From: an uncultured Collinsella sp.
GTDB lineage: Bacteria > Actinomycetota > Coriobacteriia > Coriobacteriales > Coriobacteriaceae
NCBI GenBank assembly: GCA_959599635.1
Contig: CAUGJN010000067.1
Location: 1 to 9,444 of the forward strand
Direction of reading: 5' to 3'
Length of the DNA stretch: 9,444 nucleotides
The position numbers and the translations under genes were made by a program. The notes beneath the pieces are model-generated. The model ran no database searches and was not told the origin of the DNA. It saw only the letters and a program-made list of their open reading frames with translations. Shown one piece after another: positions 1 to 6,359 of this stretch (position 1 is its first letter; every line of letters begins with the position of its first letter).

Positions 1-1175
1 CGAACCTCGAAACCCCGGTCGAAACGCAGGCTGATGGAGCGCCGCTTTTCCGCATAAGAGACCTGTCGGCGGGCTACGACAAGAAGGTCGTAGTCGAAGG
101 CGTCGATCTGGAGGTTCGCGCGGGCGACGTCGTGGCGCTCATCGGGCCGAACGGCTCGGGCAAGTCGACCATCTTGAAAACCATCACACGCCATCTGGTA
201 CCGCTTGCCGGCGCGGTCGAGCTCGACGGACGGGAGATTTCCCGATGGAAGACGGCGGAGTTCGCAAGGAACCTTGCCGTTATGCTGACAGATCGCCCCC
301 GGACCGAGCTCCTCACCTGCCGTGATATCGTAGAGGCGGGAAGACATCCCTACACCGGGCGAATGGGCACACTCTCGCCCGACGACCATAGTCGGGTCGA
401 CGAGGCCATGAAAACCGCACATGTGGAAGAGCTCGCCGAGCGCGACTTCATGCAGATAAGCGATGGGCAACGCCAGCGCGTCATGCTCGCACGCGCCATC
501 GCGCAGGATCCGCGTGTGCTCGTTCTCGACGAGCCCACGTCGTATCTCGATATCCGCTACCAGATCGACCTGCTGCGAATACTTCGCCACCTTGCGAAAT
601 CGCGGAATGTAGCTGTCATCATGTCCATCCACGAACTCGAGCTCGCGCAGAAAAGCGCCGACAAGGTGATTTGCGTAAAGGACGGCCGGGTCTTCCGCGC
701 CGGCGCACCCGAGGACATATTCACGCGCGAGACGATTGGCGAGCTCTACGGCCTTCAACATGGCACCTTCAACGAGCGCTTCGGCAGCGTGGAAATTGGG
801 CGCCCGCACGGCGATGCGCACACGTTCGTCATCGCCGGCGCAGGTACGGGGTCGGCTGTGTTTCGCCATCTCATCCGGCAGGGCAAGGCGTTCTACGTGG
901 GCGTTCTGCACGAAGGGGACATCGACTGCGAGCTCGCGCGCGACCTGGCGACGGAATGCGTGGCCGAGCGCGCCTTCGAGCCGATCGGGGATAAAACCAT
1001 AGCCCGCGCCAAAGAGCTCCTCGTCCACTGCGCGCGTCTTATCGTGTGCCCCGCCGCCTTCGGCACCATAAACGCCCGCAACGCAGAGCTCGTCGAGTTC
1101 GCACGATCGCATGGTATCGAGGTCATGCAAGCGTGCGAAGGCGCATCGGAGGATTCCCAATTGGAGTGGGAATGA
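1..1175 (+). CDS. ABC transporter ATP-binding protein, FecE/BtuD type, with extra C-terminal domain (5' partial)
   Basis: ATPase subunit that would drive a FecCD-type importer for siderophore, heme or corrinoid at the cytoplasmic membrane. The frame is open to the left edge (first full codon at base 3), so the true start is outside; a GTG at 132 lies inside the Walker A strand and is not the start. In the 390 visible residues: Walker A GPNGSGKST at 48-56, the SDGQRQR signature at about 153-159 (typical of the FecE group in place of LSGGQ), Walker B VLVLDEP at about 172-178, and the H-loop His at about 210. The usual Q-loop Gln is replaced by a TDRP stretch. Residues 270-390 form an additional domain with a glycine-rich VIAGAGTG turn, resembling extensions on some corrinoid-transporter ATPases. 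It ends in tandem TGA-TAA stops. Substrate cannot be fixed because permease and binding-protein genes are not in view. ABC assignment is certain; substrate class is inferred. Confidence 0.9.
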   Translation, partial: NLETPVETQADGAPLFRIRDLSAGYDKKVVVEGVDLEVRAGDVVALIGPNGSGKSTILKTITRHLVPLAGAVELDGREISRWKTAEFARNLAVMLTDRPRTELLTCRDIVEAGRHPYTGRMGTLSPDDHSRVDEAMKTAHVEELAERDFMQISDGQRQRVMLARAIAQDPRVLVLDEPTSYLDIRYQIDLLRILRHLAKSRNVAVIMSIHELELAQKSADKVICVKDGRVFRAGAPEDIFTRETIGELYGLQHGTFNERFGSVEIGRPHGDAHTFVIAGAGTGSAVFRHLIRQGKAFYVGVLHEGDIDCELARDLATECVAERAFEPIGDKTIARAKELLVHCARLIVCPAAFGTINARNAELVEFARSHGIEVMQACEGASEDSQLEWE

Positions 1176-1198
1176 TAAACTGGACCTTCTTTTAGGGA

Positions 1199-1287
1199 TC
1201 CTCAGGCTACAGCTCCTACGCGGCGAGGTCTACAAGGCGCCGGAGAACCTCGTGAACAGGAATTTCCACGCCGACGAGCCCAACTAG
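1199..1287 (+). pseudogene. decayed fragment of an IS3-family transposase (OrfB-like)
   Basis: A short stretch between the convergent ABC and TetR genes reads like the segment just before the catalytic domain of an IS3-group OrfB transposase. Frame 1 gives GEVYKAPENLVNRNFHADEPN (shown in parts: GEVYKAPENLV at 1222-1254, then NRNFHADEPN at 1255-1284) followed by a TAG stop. The preceding family-like GYSSY (1205-1219) lies in another frame, which suggests a one-base deletion around 1220. In the intact family the text continues with a WxTDITEF-type sequence, which is absent here. No terminal inverted repeats or second half are visible. The match is from memory of family sequences, not from a search. 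Confidence 0.42.
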
Positions 1288-1289
1288 GC

Positions 1290-1901
1290 CTAATCCAAGC
1301 GAGATTCCAGACTCGACAGGCCATTGAGAGTCAGGTCATTGGCGACCTCAGAGACGCGCTCAATAGGAACCGAACCGTCAGACAGCGCCCACGTGCGATA
1401 GATACCGATAATACCCGACAGCAAAAACGCCAGATAGTAGTCGAACATCTCGTCCTTGAGACCTTGGGGCAGCAGATCGCGCTCGGCAATCTCATGTTCG
1501 AGCGGCGCACGAAGACGAGCCATGAAATCATCGAGCGGAATATTCTCGATCAGCTGACGATTGAGCACTAAGTTGTTGCACAGTGCCTCATTAACGGTTT
1601 TAAAGAAGGTCGCCGCCGCGCCAAGAGCGCGCTCGTTGGTGTCACCGTCCATAGAAGCAAGCGTTTTCTCGACCGAGTCGACAATCATCTCCACCACATC
1701 GACGGCAATGGCATCGAGCAGGCCGTCAACCGTACCAAAGTGTACGTAAAAGGTCTTGCGGTCGACATTGGCCTCGCGCGCGATGGCACTCACCGTAATG
1801 TCTGCCAGCGGCTTTTCCATGAGCAGGCGCTCGAAAGCCGAAAGGATGGCATTACGGCTGCGAACGATGCGGCGGTCAAGACGCGGTTTGCTGGTTGCCA
1901 T
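1290..1901 (-). CDS. TetR/AcrR-family transcriptional regulator
   Basis: Predicted DNA-binding repressor of 203 residues, usual length for the family. The N-terminal helix-turn-helix covers about residues 14-60, with the typical TVSAIAREANVDRKTFYVHF block at 36-55. The C-terminal ligand domain contains a GIIGIYRTW-like helix seen in the DhaS-like/TetR_C group. The ATG at 1901 is chosen because GAAGGGA precedes it at normal spacing and a promoter is predicted just upstream at 1946-1974; an in-frame start at 1928 would leave almost no leader. The gene converges with the ABC ATPase and follows the membrane protein at 2018-3325 on the same strand, with no terminator seen between them. A 12+12 bp inverted repeat over its promoter suggests autoregulation. 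The ligand and other targets are unknown. Confidence 0.93.
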   Translation of the reverse strand: MATSKPRLDRRIVRSRNAILSAFERLLMEKPLADITVSAIAREANVDRKTFYVHFGTVDGLLDAIAVDVVEMIVDSVEKTLASMDGDTNERALGAAATFFKTVNEALCNNLVLNRQLIENIPLDDFMARLRAPLEHEIAERDLLPQGLKDEMFDYYLAFLLSGIIGIYRTWALSDGSVPIERVSEVANDLTLNGLSSLESRLD

Positions 1902-1939
1902 GGGCGTGTCCCTTCGATATGCGAGCATTCATCAACAGA

Positions 1940-1973
1940 TGAGAGATAATCTACGTAAGAGGATTATCTCTCA
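1940..1973. promoter_or_regulatory. perfect inverted repeat, likely operator of the TetR regulator
   Basis: TGAGAGATAATC (1940-1951), a 10-base spacer, then its exact reverse complement GATTATCTCTCA (1962-1973). The repeat lies 39 bases upstream of the chosen TetR start and covers both boxes of the predicted promoter. A TetR dimer, or pair of dimers, bound here would block transcription of its own gene. The repeat is seen directly; binding by this protein is inferred. Confidence 0.7.
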
Positions 1974-1974
1974 A
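1946..1974 (-). promoter_or_regulatory. predicted promoter of the TetR regulator gene
   Basis: On the minus strand, TTGAGA (-35, 1969-1974, five of six to consensus) is followed after 17 bases by GATTAT (-10, 1946-1951, four of six). Both boxes lie within the inverted-repeat arms apart from one base. Predicted transcription start is near 1939, giving a leader of about 38 bases to the ATG at 1901. Confidence 0.55.
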
Positions 1975-2017
1975 ACAGCACAAATATACCCCGCATCATG
2001 AAGAACGCACGACTGCC

Positions 2018-3325
2018 CTACTGCGACTTAGGGTGCTTCTTCTTATTGAGTGCCGACGGAGATACGCGAATACCGTCTCCTGTCTGACGCACATAGGCCT
2101 TATGAGCCGGCTTAGCGGTCCCAGAAGCCTTCTGAGCGTGCTTCTTGGGATCAACGGTAACAGCATTCGTGGGGTGCGGCTTAGTGGGCGCAGAGGGCGT
2201 CTGAGGCGTGCGGCCGAGTTTGCGCATCACGCGATCCCAGCGCGCATGGATGCTCTCGTTGTGGGCGCTCTTAAGGCCCAACAGGGGCGCAGCCAAAATG
2301 GTCGGCGCAATAAACGTAATGAGGCGCCACAGCAGATAGCCGGCGGTCGAAGCCGACCCAAAGAAATGACCTAGGAACAGCGCGAAGCCACCCTCGGCGC
2401 CGCCGGTGCCACCGGGCAGGGGAACAGCAGAGCTCAACAGCTGGACAAAGGCGCTCGCGGCCATGACCGAGAAAAAGTCGACCTCGTGGTGGCCAAAGGC
2501 AAGCATCAGGAAATACGGCACCAGATAGAAAAACGCGAGCTGCAGCATGGTGATAAACACGGTGAGCAGCATGGAAGAAAAATGTCCGGCCGAAAGCTTG
2601 AACTTCTCGGAGAAGGAGTAGATCTCGCCATCGACAAACGTGCGCCATCCCTCGATCTTAGTGGACGAGACGCCTATGCGCTCGAGCCAATTAATGATGC
2701 AATGGGCGACGCGCGTGACGGTCTTAGGCATGAGCGCGACGGCGAAGATTCCCAGCAAGATGCAGCAGTGTCCGCCAAAGCTAAAGACGCACAGCAGCGT
2801 CATGTCGCCATAGCGCTCGGCGAAAAACGGCATGCGAGCAAGCAGGAGGATAGCGCCCCAGGCAACGAGGCCAAACTGGTACACGATAAAGCGCGTGAAC
2901 TGCGTGGCGCCGGCCTCGCCGACATTTTGGCCCGCTTTGGTCAGGCGGTAGATCTGAGCAGGGGTCGAGCCCATCATCATGGGCGTCAGGTTGCCAAAGA
3001 AGATGCCACTCGCCTCGACCGAGATCAGGTCGCGGATGCCGACGGGTGAATTAGGGTCGAGCCAGACAGCGATCGCATAGGCCACAATGCCAAAGAATAG
3101 ATACAGGAACATGCAAAAGCATGCGGTAACGAGCCACGGAGCCTGGACGCTCGACATGGCAGCCCAGAACTGTCCCATCTGACCGGTTACCACCAGATAG
3201 ACGATATAACCCACCAGCACGACGCCGATAAAGATGGCGCCGCGGCGTGCGCTCTTATTGTCATCGCCGCCCGAAGCCTCAACCTCGACCTGGGGCTTAG
3301 ACGTATGCTGAGAGGACTCCGTCAT
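2018..3325 (-). CDS. multi-pass membrane protein, LPG-synthase TM / flippase-like family (UPF0104)
   Basis: Integral membrane protein of 435 residues resembling the flippase-like transmembrane half of lysylphosphatidylglycerol synthases (MprF N-terminal half, YbhN, AglD). Hydrophobic segments are seen at roughly 29-46, 64-89, 146-165, 175-199, 250-277, 284-303 and 332-351. The family-like loop VPLPGGTGGAEGGF at 301-314 is the best diagnostic. The cytosolic aminoacyl-transferase half of MprF is missing, so this is not a lipid aminoacylase on its own; lipid translocation or cell-envelope polymer synthesis is the likely type of role. Residues 352-435 form a basic, Pro/Lys/Thr-rich, probably disordered cytoplasmic tail. 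The ATG at 3325 is chosen for its strong AGAAGGAG ribosome site 4 bases upstream; an in-frame start at 3391 lacks one and precedes the predicted -10 box. It lies downstream of tRNA-Glu and its terminator. Confidence 0.85.
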   Translation of the reverse strand: MTESSQHTSKPQVEVEASGGDDNKSARRGAIFIGVVLVGYIVYLVVTGQMGQFWAAMSSVQAPWLVTACFCMFLYLFFGIVAYAIAVWLDPNSPVGIRDLISVEASGIFFGNLTPMMMGSTPAQIYRLTKAGQNVGEAGATQFTRFIVYQFGLVAWGAILLLARMPFFAERYGDMTLLCVFSFGGHCCILLGIFAVALMPKTVTRVAHCIINWLERIGVSSTKIEGWRTFVDGEIYSFSEKFKLSAGHFSSMLLTVFITMLQLAFFYLVPYFLMLAFGHHEVDFFSVMAASAFVQLLSSAVPLPGGTGGAEGGFALFLGHFFGSASTAGYLLWRLITFIAPTILAAPLLGLKSAHNESIHARWDRVMRKLGRTPQTPSAPTKPHPTNAVTVDPKKHAQKASGTAKPAHKAYVRQTGDGIRVSPSALNKKKHPKSQ

Positions 3326-3346
3326 AAGACTCCTTCTAACAGTCAA

Positions 3347-3364
3347 AATATCTTGGATATTGTA
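3347..3364 (-). promoter_or_regulatory. candidate promoter -10 box and overlapping small palindrome upstream of the flippase-like gene
   Basis: On the minus strand TACAAT (3359-3364) is a five-of-six -10 box, about 34 bases before the chosen start, but no good -35 box stands at 16-18 bases (only TTCTGT at 3381-3386). The palindrome AATATC-ttg-GATATT (3347-3361) overlaps the -10 box and could be a small operator or chance. Confidence 0.35.
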
Positions 3365-3428
3365 CCCGCAAGGACCATAGACAGAACGCAAAGCTCTGGT
3401 TCAAACGGGAATTGCAGACGCTTGTTTG

Positions 3429-3464
3429 AAAATAAAAAACCCGGCCTTCCATGGGAAGGCCGGG
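3429..3464 (-). terminator. intrinsic terminator after tRNA-Glu
   Basis: Eleven-pair perfect GC-rich stem CCCGGCCTTCC / GGAAGGCCGGG (3440-3450 with 3454-3464) and a three-base loop, followed on the minus strand by TTTTTTATTTT. It begins 12 bases after the tRNA CCA end. A T-tract lies only on the minus-strand side, so it acts on leftward transcription. Confidence 0.93.
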
Positions 3465-3475
3465 TATCAGATGCG

Positions 3476-3552
3476 TGGTAGCCCGTACCAGATTCGAACT
3501 GGTGATCTCCGCCTTGAGAGGGCGGCGTCCTAAACCGCTAGACGAACGGGCC
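3476..3552 (-). tRNA. tRNA-Glu (anticodon CUC), CCA encoded
   Basis: Full cloverleaf on the minus strand. Acceptor GGCCCGT pairs with ACGGGCT (a G1:U72 wobble at the end), D-arm GTCT/GGAC, anticodon stem CCGCC/GGCGG with loop CTCTCAA giving anticodon CTC (codon GAG), and T-arm ACCAG-TTCGAAT-CTGGT. The body is 74 bases, followed by an encoded CCA at 3476-3478. It is a single-gene unit with its own terminator, downstream of the CCA-adding enzyme gene. Confidence 0.97.
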
Positions 3553-3586
3553 ACATGACATCTGCACTGCCGTGCTGCGAGGAAAT

Positions 3587-3615
3587 ATATTACGGGACAA
3601 AAAACATCAGCGCAA
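3587..3615 (-). promoter_or_regulatory. candidate promoter of tRNA-Glu
   Basis: On the minus strand TTGCGC (3610-3615), 17 bases, then TAATAT (3587-3592), about 35 bases before the mature tRNA end. The surrounding AT-rich patch stands out from the GC-rich genes. The boxes are moderate matches. Confidence 0.4.
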
Positions 3616-3630
3616 GAAGAAATTCCAAAT

Positions 3631-3649
3631 TGCCGAAAAATTGTCGGCA
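3631..3649 (-). terminator. weak hairpin after the CCA-adding enzyme gene
   Basis: TGCCGA (3631-3636) pairs with TCGGCA (3644-3649) around a seven-base loop, 30 bases past the stop codon of the CCA-adding enzyme gene. The following bases on the minus strand are ATTTGGAATTTC, T-rich but not a clean run, so it is at best a weak terminator. Confidence 0.3.
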
Positions 3650-3679
3650 GGTTATGGAACACGCAGGTAAACTAGGTAG

Positions 3680-5074
3680 CTAATTCAAGTTGAGATGGAC
3701 CAAAAGAGCTTCGCGCTCGTTGGGAATGTTGTCTTCGATCACGGCGTCGAGGGCGGAGTTGAGAAGCTGCCCCAGTTCCGGCCCGGGCTTGACTCCGGCA
3801 CGGATCAGGTCGCCGCCGTTGATGGCGAGCATCTTGAGCGTATAGGGCTCCCCCGCCCTCAGCAGCTCGTGCGCCATCGCGCGCATCTCCTCAATCGTCT
3901 CAACGTAATAGAAGCACGACGGGGCCTTGCCAAGTGTGTCGGCACGCTTAAGGTCCATGAGCTCGTCAATCAGGCGGGCCGTGTCGACGCCCTCACCCGA
4001 AAGCGCGCGCATCATATTGAGCAGACAGGAGCGCTCGGGGCGCAGCGGCTTGTCATGGTATTTGATGAGCAGACACACGTCGCGCACCAAGTCGTGCGAG
4101 AGCGCCAGGCGATCCATAATGACGCGTGCCTTCTTGGCGCCGAGCTCGGGATGACCGTAGAAGTGTCCGCTACCGGCATGGTCGACCGTGAAGCACTCGG
4201 GCTTGGACACATCGTGCAAAAACGCCGCCCACATAAGGCTCGACGAGGGCGCGACGCCGTCACACAGCGCGAGCTCCCCCGCCACCGTCAGCACACGGGC
4301 GATATGCACGTAGACGTTAAACGCATGATAGACACTGCGCTGATCAAACCCGCGACCCGCTGCCAACTCGGGCACGGCGGCGCAGATGAGCTCGGGATAG
4401 CGGAGCATCGCGTCTCCACCATGACCGGTCGAAAGAATGCCCTCGAGCTCAATACCCACACGCTCACGCGCCACGGCATCGAGCAGCGGCGCGCACTCGG
4501 CAAGCGCACGCTTGGTCTCGGGCTCAATCATAAAGTCCAGACGGCAGGCAAAGCGCACCGCACGCAGCATGCGCAGGGCGTCCTCGTTAAAGCGACGCCT
4601 GGGATCGCCGACAGCGCGAATCAGCTTGCGCTCCAAGTCACCCTGGCCGTCGTAGCGGTCGACAAGCCCGCGCTCGGGATGCCAGGCCATGGCGTTGACG
4701 GTAAAGTCGCGGCGCGCCAAATCGTCCTCGAGCGAGGCAGCACGCTCCACACTCTGGGGATGGCGACCATCGGTGTAAAAGCCATCCAGACGGTACGTAG
4801 TGACCTCGATACGCTCGCCATCGGAAATAGCCGTGATTCCGCCAAATTTAATACCCGACTCCACGACCGCAATATCAGCGGCCTCGAGCGCCGCCTTGGA
4901 CTCCTGCCACAGGCCGCTACAGCACATATCAACATCGTGGCTGGGGTACCCCATCAGGGCGTCGCGCACCCAACCGCCCACGTACCAAGCCTCAAGACCA
5001 GCCGCCTCAAGCGCGCGCAGGACGCGCAGGGACGCATCGGACGGTTGAGTACCGTTGAGCGAAACATTGCACAT
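3680..5074 (-). CDS. cca: CCA tRNA nucleotidyltransferase (class II, with HD domain)
   Basis: Adds or repairs the 3' CCA of tRNAs from CTP and ATP without a template. The 464 residues fit the bacterial class II enzymes with a C-terminal HD domain. Visible motifs: GGWVRD at 33-38, the metal-binding pair D47/D49 in SHDVDM, the flexible-loop motif EDDLARRDFTVNAMA at 116-130, and the nucleotide-selecting EDALRMLRAVRF at 164-175. The HD region has H257, FLHD at 285-288 and KYHD at 338-341, so a phosphohydrolase site seems intact. The ATG at 5074 has an AGGAGG site 8 bases upstream. Its downstream neighbour tRNA-Glu already encodes CCA, so the enzyme would serve repair or other tRNAs. It is preceded by the terminator of the kinase gene and so needs its own promoter, though none convincing was found. 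Confidence 0.96.
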   Translation of the reverse strand: MCNVSLNGTQPSDASLRVLRALEAAGLEAWYVGGWVRDALMGYPSHDVDMCCSGLWQESKAALEAADIAVVESGIKFGGITAISDGERIEVTTYRLDGFYTDGRHPQSVERAASLEDDLARRDFTVNAMAWHPERGLVDRYDGQGDLERKLIRAVGDPRRRFNEDALRMLRAVRFACRLDFMIEPETKRALAECAPLLDAVARERVGIELEGILSTGHGGDAMLRYPELICAAVPELAAGRGFDQRSVYHAFNVYVHIARVLTVAGELALCDGVAPSSSLMWAAFLHDVSKPECFTVDHAGSGHFYGHPELGAKKARVIMDRLALSHDLVRDVCLLIKYHDKPLRPERSCLLNMMRALSGEGVDTARLIDELMDLKRADTLGKAPSCFYYVETIEEMRAMAHELLRAGEPYTLKMLAINGGDLIRAGVKPGPELGQLLNSALDAVIEDNIPNEREALLVHLNLN

Positions 5075-5163
5075 GCCTATGGCCTCCTGCGACTATCAAA
5101 TTGGCTATCGATTGCGTCTGCAAGAAGTCTAGCAAGAAACAGCCTCCACTGCACACGCAAGTC

Positions 5164-5205
5164 CGATAAACAAAAACGCATCCGTCCTAGTCTAAGACGG
5201 ATGCG
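5164..5205 (-). terminator. intrinsic terminator after the second 1-phosphofructokinase gene
   Basis: Ten-pair perfect stem CGCATCCGTC (5177-5186) / GACGGATGCG (5196-5205) with a nine-base loop, followed on the minus strand by TTTTTGTTTAT. It lies 33 bases past the kinase stop codon and separates it from the CCA-adding enzyme gene. Confidence 0.9.
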
Positions 5206-5238
5206 AAATAATCAAACTATTCAGACAAGGTGCCGGAA

Positions 5239-6171
5239 CTAGCAGACCTGGCGAACCTCAATGTGCTTCTTATATTCGTCCACCTTGGCAAAATCGCCCA
5301 GACCGGGGCACTCGACCACGTTGGCGCCGGTGGCCATCGACAGACGGAGGGCATCCTCGACGCGCTCGGGGGCGTCGTGCCACACGGACAGGAAGGCGGC
5401 CAGCGAGGAATCGCCGGCGCAGACGGTCGACAGCAGCTTGACGTCGAAGGTGCGGTTGGCAAACCAGATATGCTCGCCGTTGGAGAAGTACGCACCGGCG
5501 CCACCGAGGGTCAGCAGCACGTTCTTGGCGCCCTTGGCGTGCAGCTCGGCCATCGCGCCCTTGACGGACTCGTCGTCGCCACCGCTCACCTTAATGCCAA
5601 AGATGTCGAGCAGCTCGTCGTCATTGGGCTTGATCAGCAGCGGCTCCATGGCAATGAGGTCTGCCAGCTGATGGCTCGAGATGTCGAGGACGAACTCGGC
5701 CCCCTTGGCCTTGACGCGGCGCAGGACCTCGGCCAAGAAGCCCTCGGAAGTGTTGGGAGGCAGCGAGCCACTAATGACCAGGCAGGTCATGTCATCGAGC
5801 GAATCGATAAGCTCAAACATCTCCTGCTCGTTGGCCTCGTTGATGGCGGCACCGGCGTTGACCATGTTGTACTCGGTGTCGGGGCCGGCATTGAGGAACA
5901 CGTTGACGCGCGTAATACCGTCGGTCCACACGGGCTTGACGGGCACGCCCAGGGCCTCGGCGCCCTTAACGATAAACTCGCCCGAGAAGCCGGCGAAGAA
6001 ACCCAGGATCGTGGTGTCGACACCATAGTGGTCAAGCGTAAACGAGACGTTGAGGCCCTTGCCGTTGGGCGTGTAGACGGCATTGCGGGTACGCGTGACG
6101 GTATTGGCAGTAAGGCCGTCGCAGGCGATGTTGTAGTCAATGGCGGGATTTGCAGTGAGCGTGTAAATCAT
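5239..6171 (-). CDS. fruK: 1-phosphofructokinase, PfkB family (copy A)
   Basis: Predicted to phosphorylate fructose-1-phosphate to fructose-1,6-bisphosphate with ATP in the cytoplasm, linking PTS fructose uptake to glycolysis. The 310 residues match the FruK/LacC subgroup. Seen: the N-terminal MIYTLTANPAIDY with D12, the substrate-loop NGKGLNVS at 36-43 with the conserved N41, TRVN at 87-90, SGSLPP at 134-139, KPNDDE at 181-186, and the catalytic loop CAGDS at 251-255 with base D254. The family's first loop Gly (GAGD) is Cys here. The ATG at 6171 is chosen for AAAGGA a few bases upstream; a GTG at 6186 would overlap that site. It follows a close paralog (about half the residues identical by eye) and has terminators on both sides. 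Tagatose-6-phosphate kinase activity is the main alternative. Confidence 0.85.
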   Translation of the reverse strand: MIYTLTANPAIDYNIACDGLTANTVTRTRNAVYTPNGKGLNVSFTLDHYGVDTTILGFFAGFSGEFIVKGAEALGVPVKPVWTDGITRVNVFLNAGPDTEYNMVNAGAAINEANEQEMFELIDSLDDMTCLVISGSLPPNTSEGFLAEVLRRVKAKGAEFVLDISSHQLADLIAMEPLLIKPNDDELLDIFGIKVSGGDDESVKGAMAELHAKGAKNVLLTLGGAGAYFSNGEHIWFANRTFDVKLLSTVCAGDSSLAAFLSVWHDAPERVEDALRLSMATGANVVECPGLGDFAKVDEYKKHIEVRQVC

Positions 6172-6205
6172 GAATGTTCCTTTCACGAAGCAACGTGTTA
6201 ATGAA

Positions 6206-6211
6206 AGTATA
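6206..6211 (-). promoter_or_regulatory. candidate -10 box of kinase copy A
   Basis: TATACT on the minus strand, five of six to consensus, 34 bases before the ATG at 6171, in an AT-rich patch downstream of a strong terminator. No good -35 box is found at 16-18 bases, so an activator-dependent promoter or chance are both possible. Confidence 0.35.
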
Positions 6212-6296
6212 TTCCACGCATCGGTAAAAGGCTAGGACAACTCGGCGAACGGTGTGGAAGCGATGAAGTACGGCGGGACACCTCTCCCCCGCGGCG

Positions 6297-6331
6297 GAAC
6301 AAAAAGGCGCCCCAGCCGAAACCGGGGCGCC
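6297..6331 (-). terminator. intrinsic terminator after the first 1-phosphofructokinase gene
   Basis: Eight-pair all-GC stem GGCGCCCC (6306-6313) / GGGGCGCC (6324-6331) around a ten-base loop, followed on the minus strand by TTTTTGTT. It lies about 28 bases past the stop of kinase copy B, before the leader of copy A. Confidence 0.9.
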
Positions 6332-6359
6332 ACATGCGCACGAATATGTCGCGTTTCGA

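Noticed and set aside
132..134. GTG as the start of the ABC ATPase
   Set aside because: It lies just before Walker A; the upstream in-frame sequence RDLSAGYDKKVVVEGVDLEV is a normal ABC N-terminus, so the gene begins outside the window.
1176..1289. A terminator between the convergent ABC and TetR genes
   Set aside because: Only short, imperfect stems without T-runs on either strand were found.
3336..3662. A 108-codon minus-strand frame over the tRNA region
   Set aside because: It runs through tRNA-Glu and its terminator, so it is not a plausible protein gene.
5075..5160. Promoter for the CCA-adding enzyme gene
   Set aside because: Several TTGC-type boxes occur, but none has a good -10 partner at 16-18 bases; not supported enough to list.
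3695..5242. A 515-codon plus-strand frame opposite the CCA-adding enzyme
   Set aside because: Antisense shadow of a well-supported gene; no family features and no ribosome site of note.
6184..6186. GTG as the start of kinase copy A
   Set aside because: The purine-rich ribosome site overlaps its following codons; the ATG at 6171 gives the family-typical MIYTL start and equals copy B in length.
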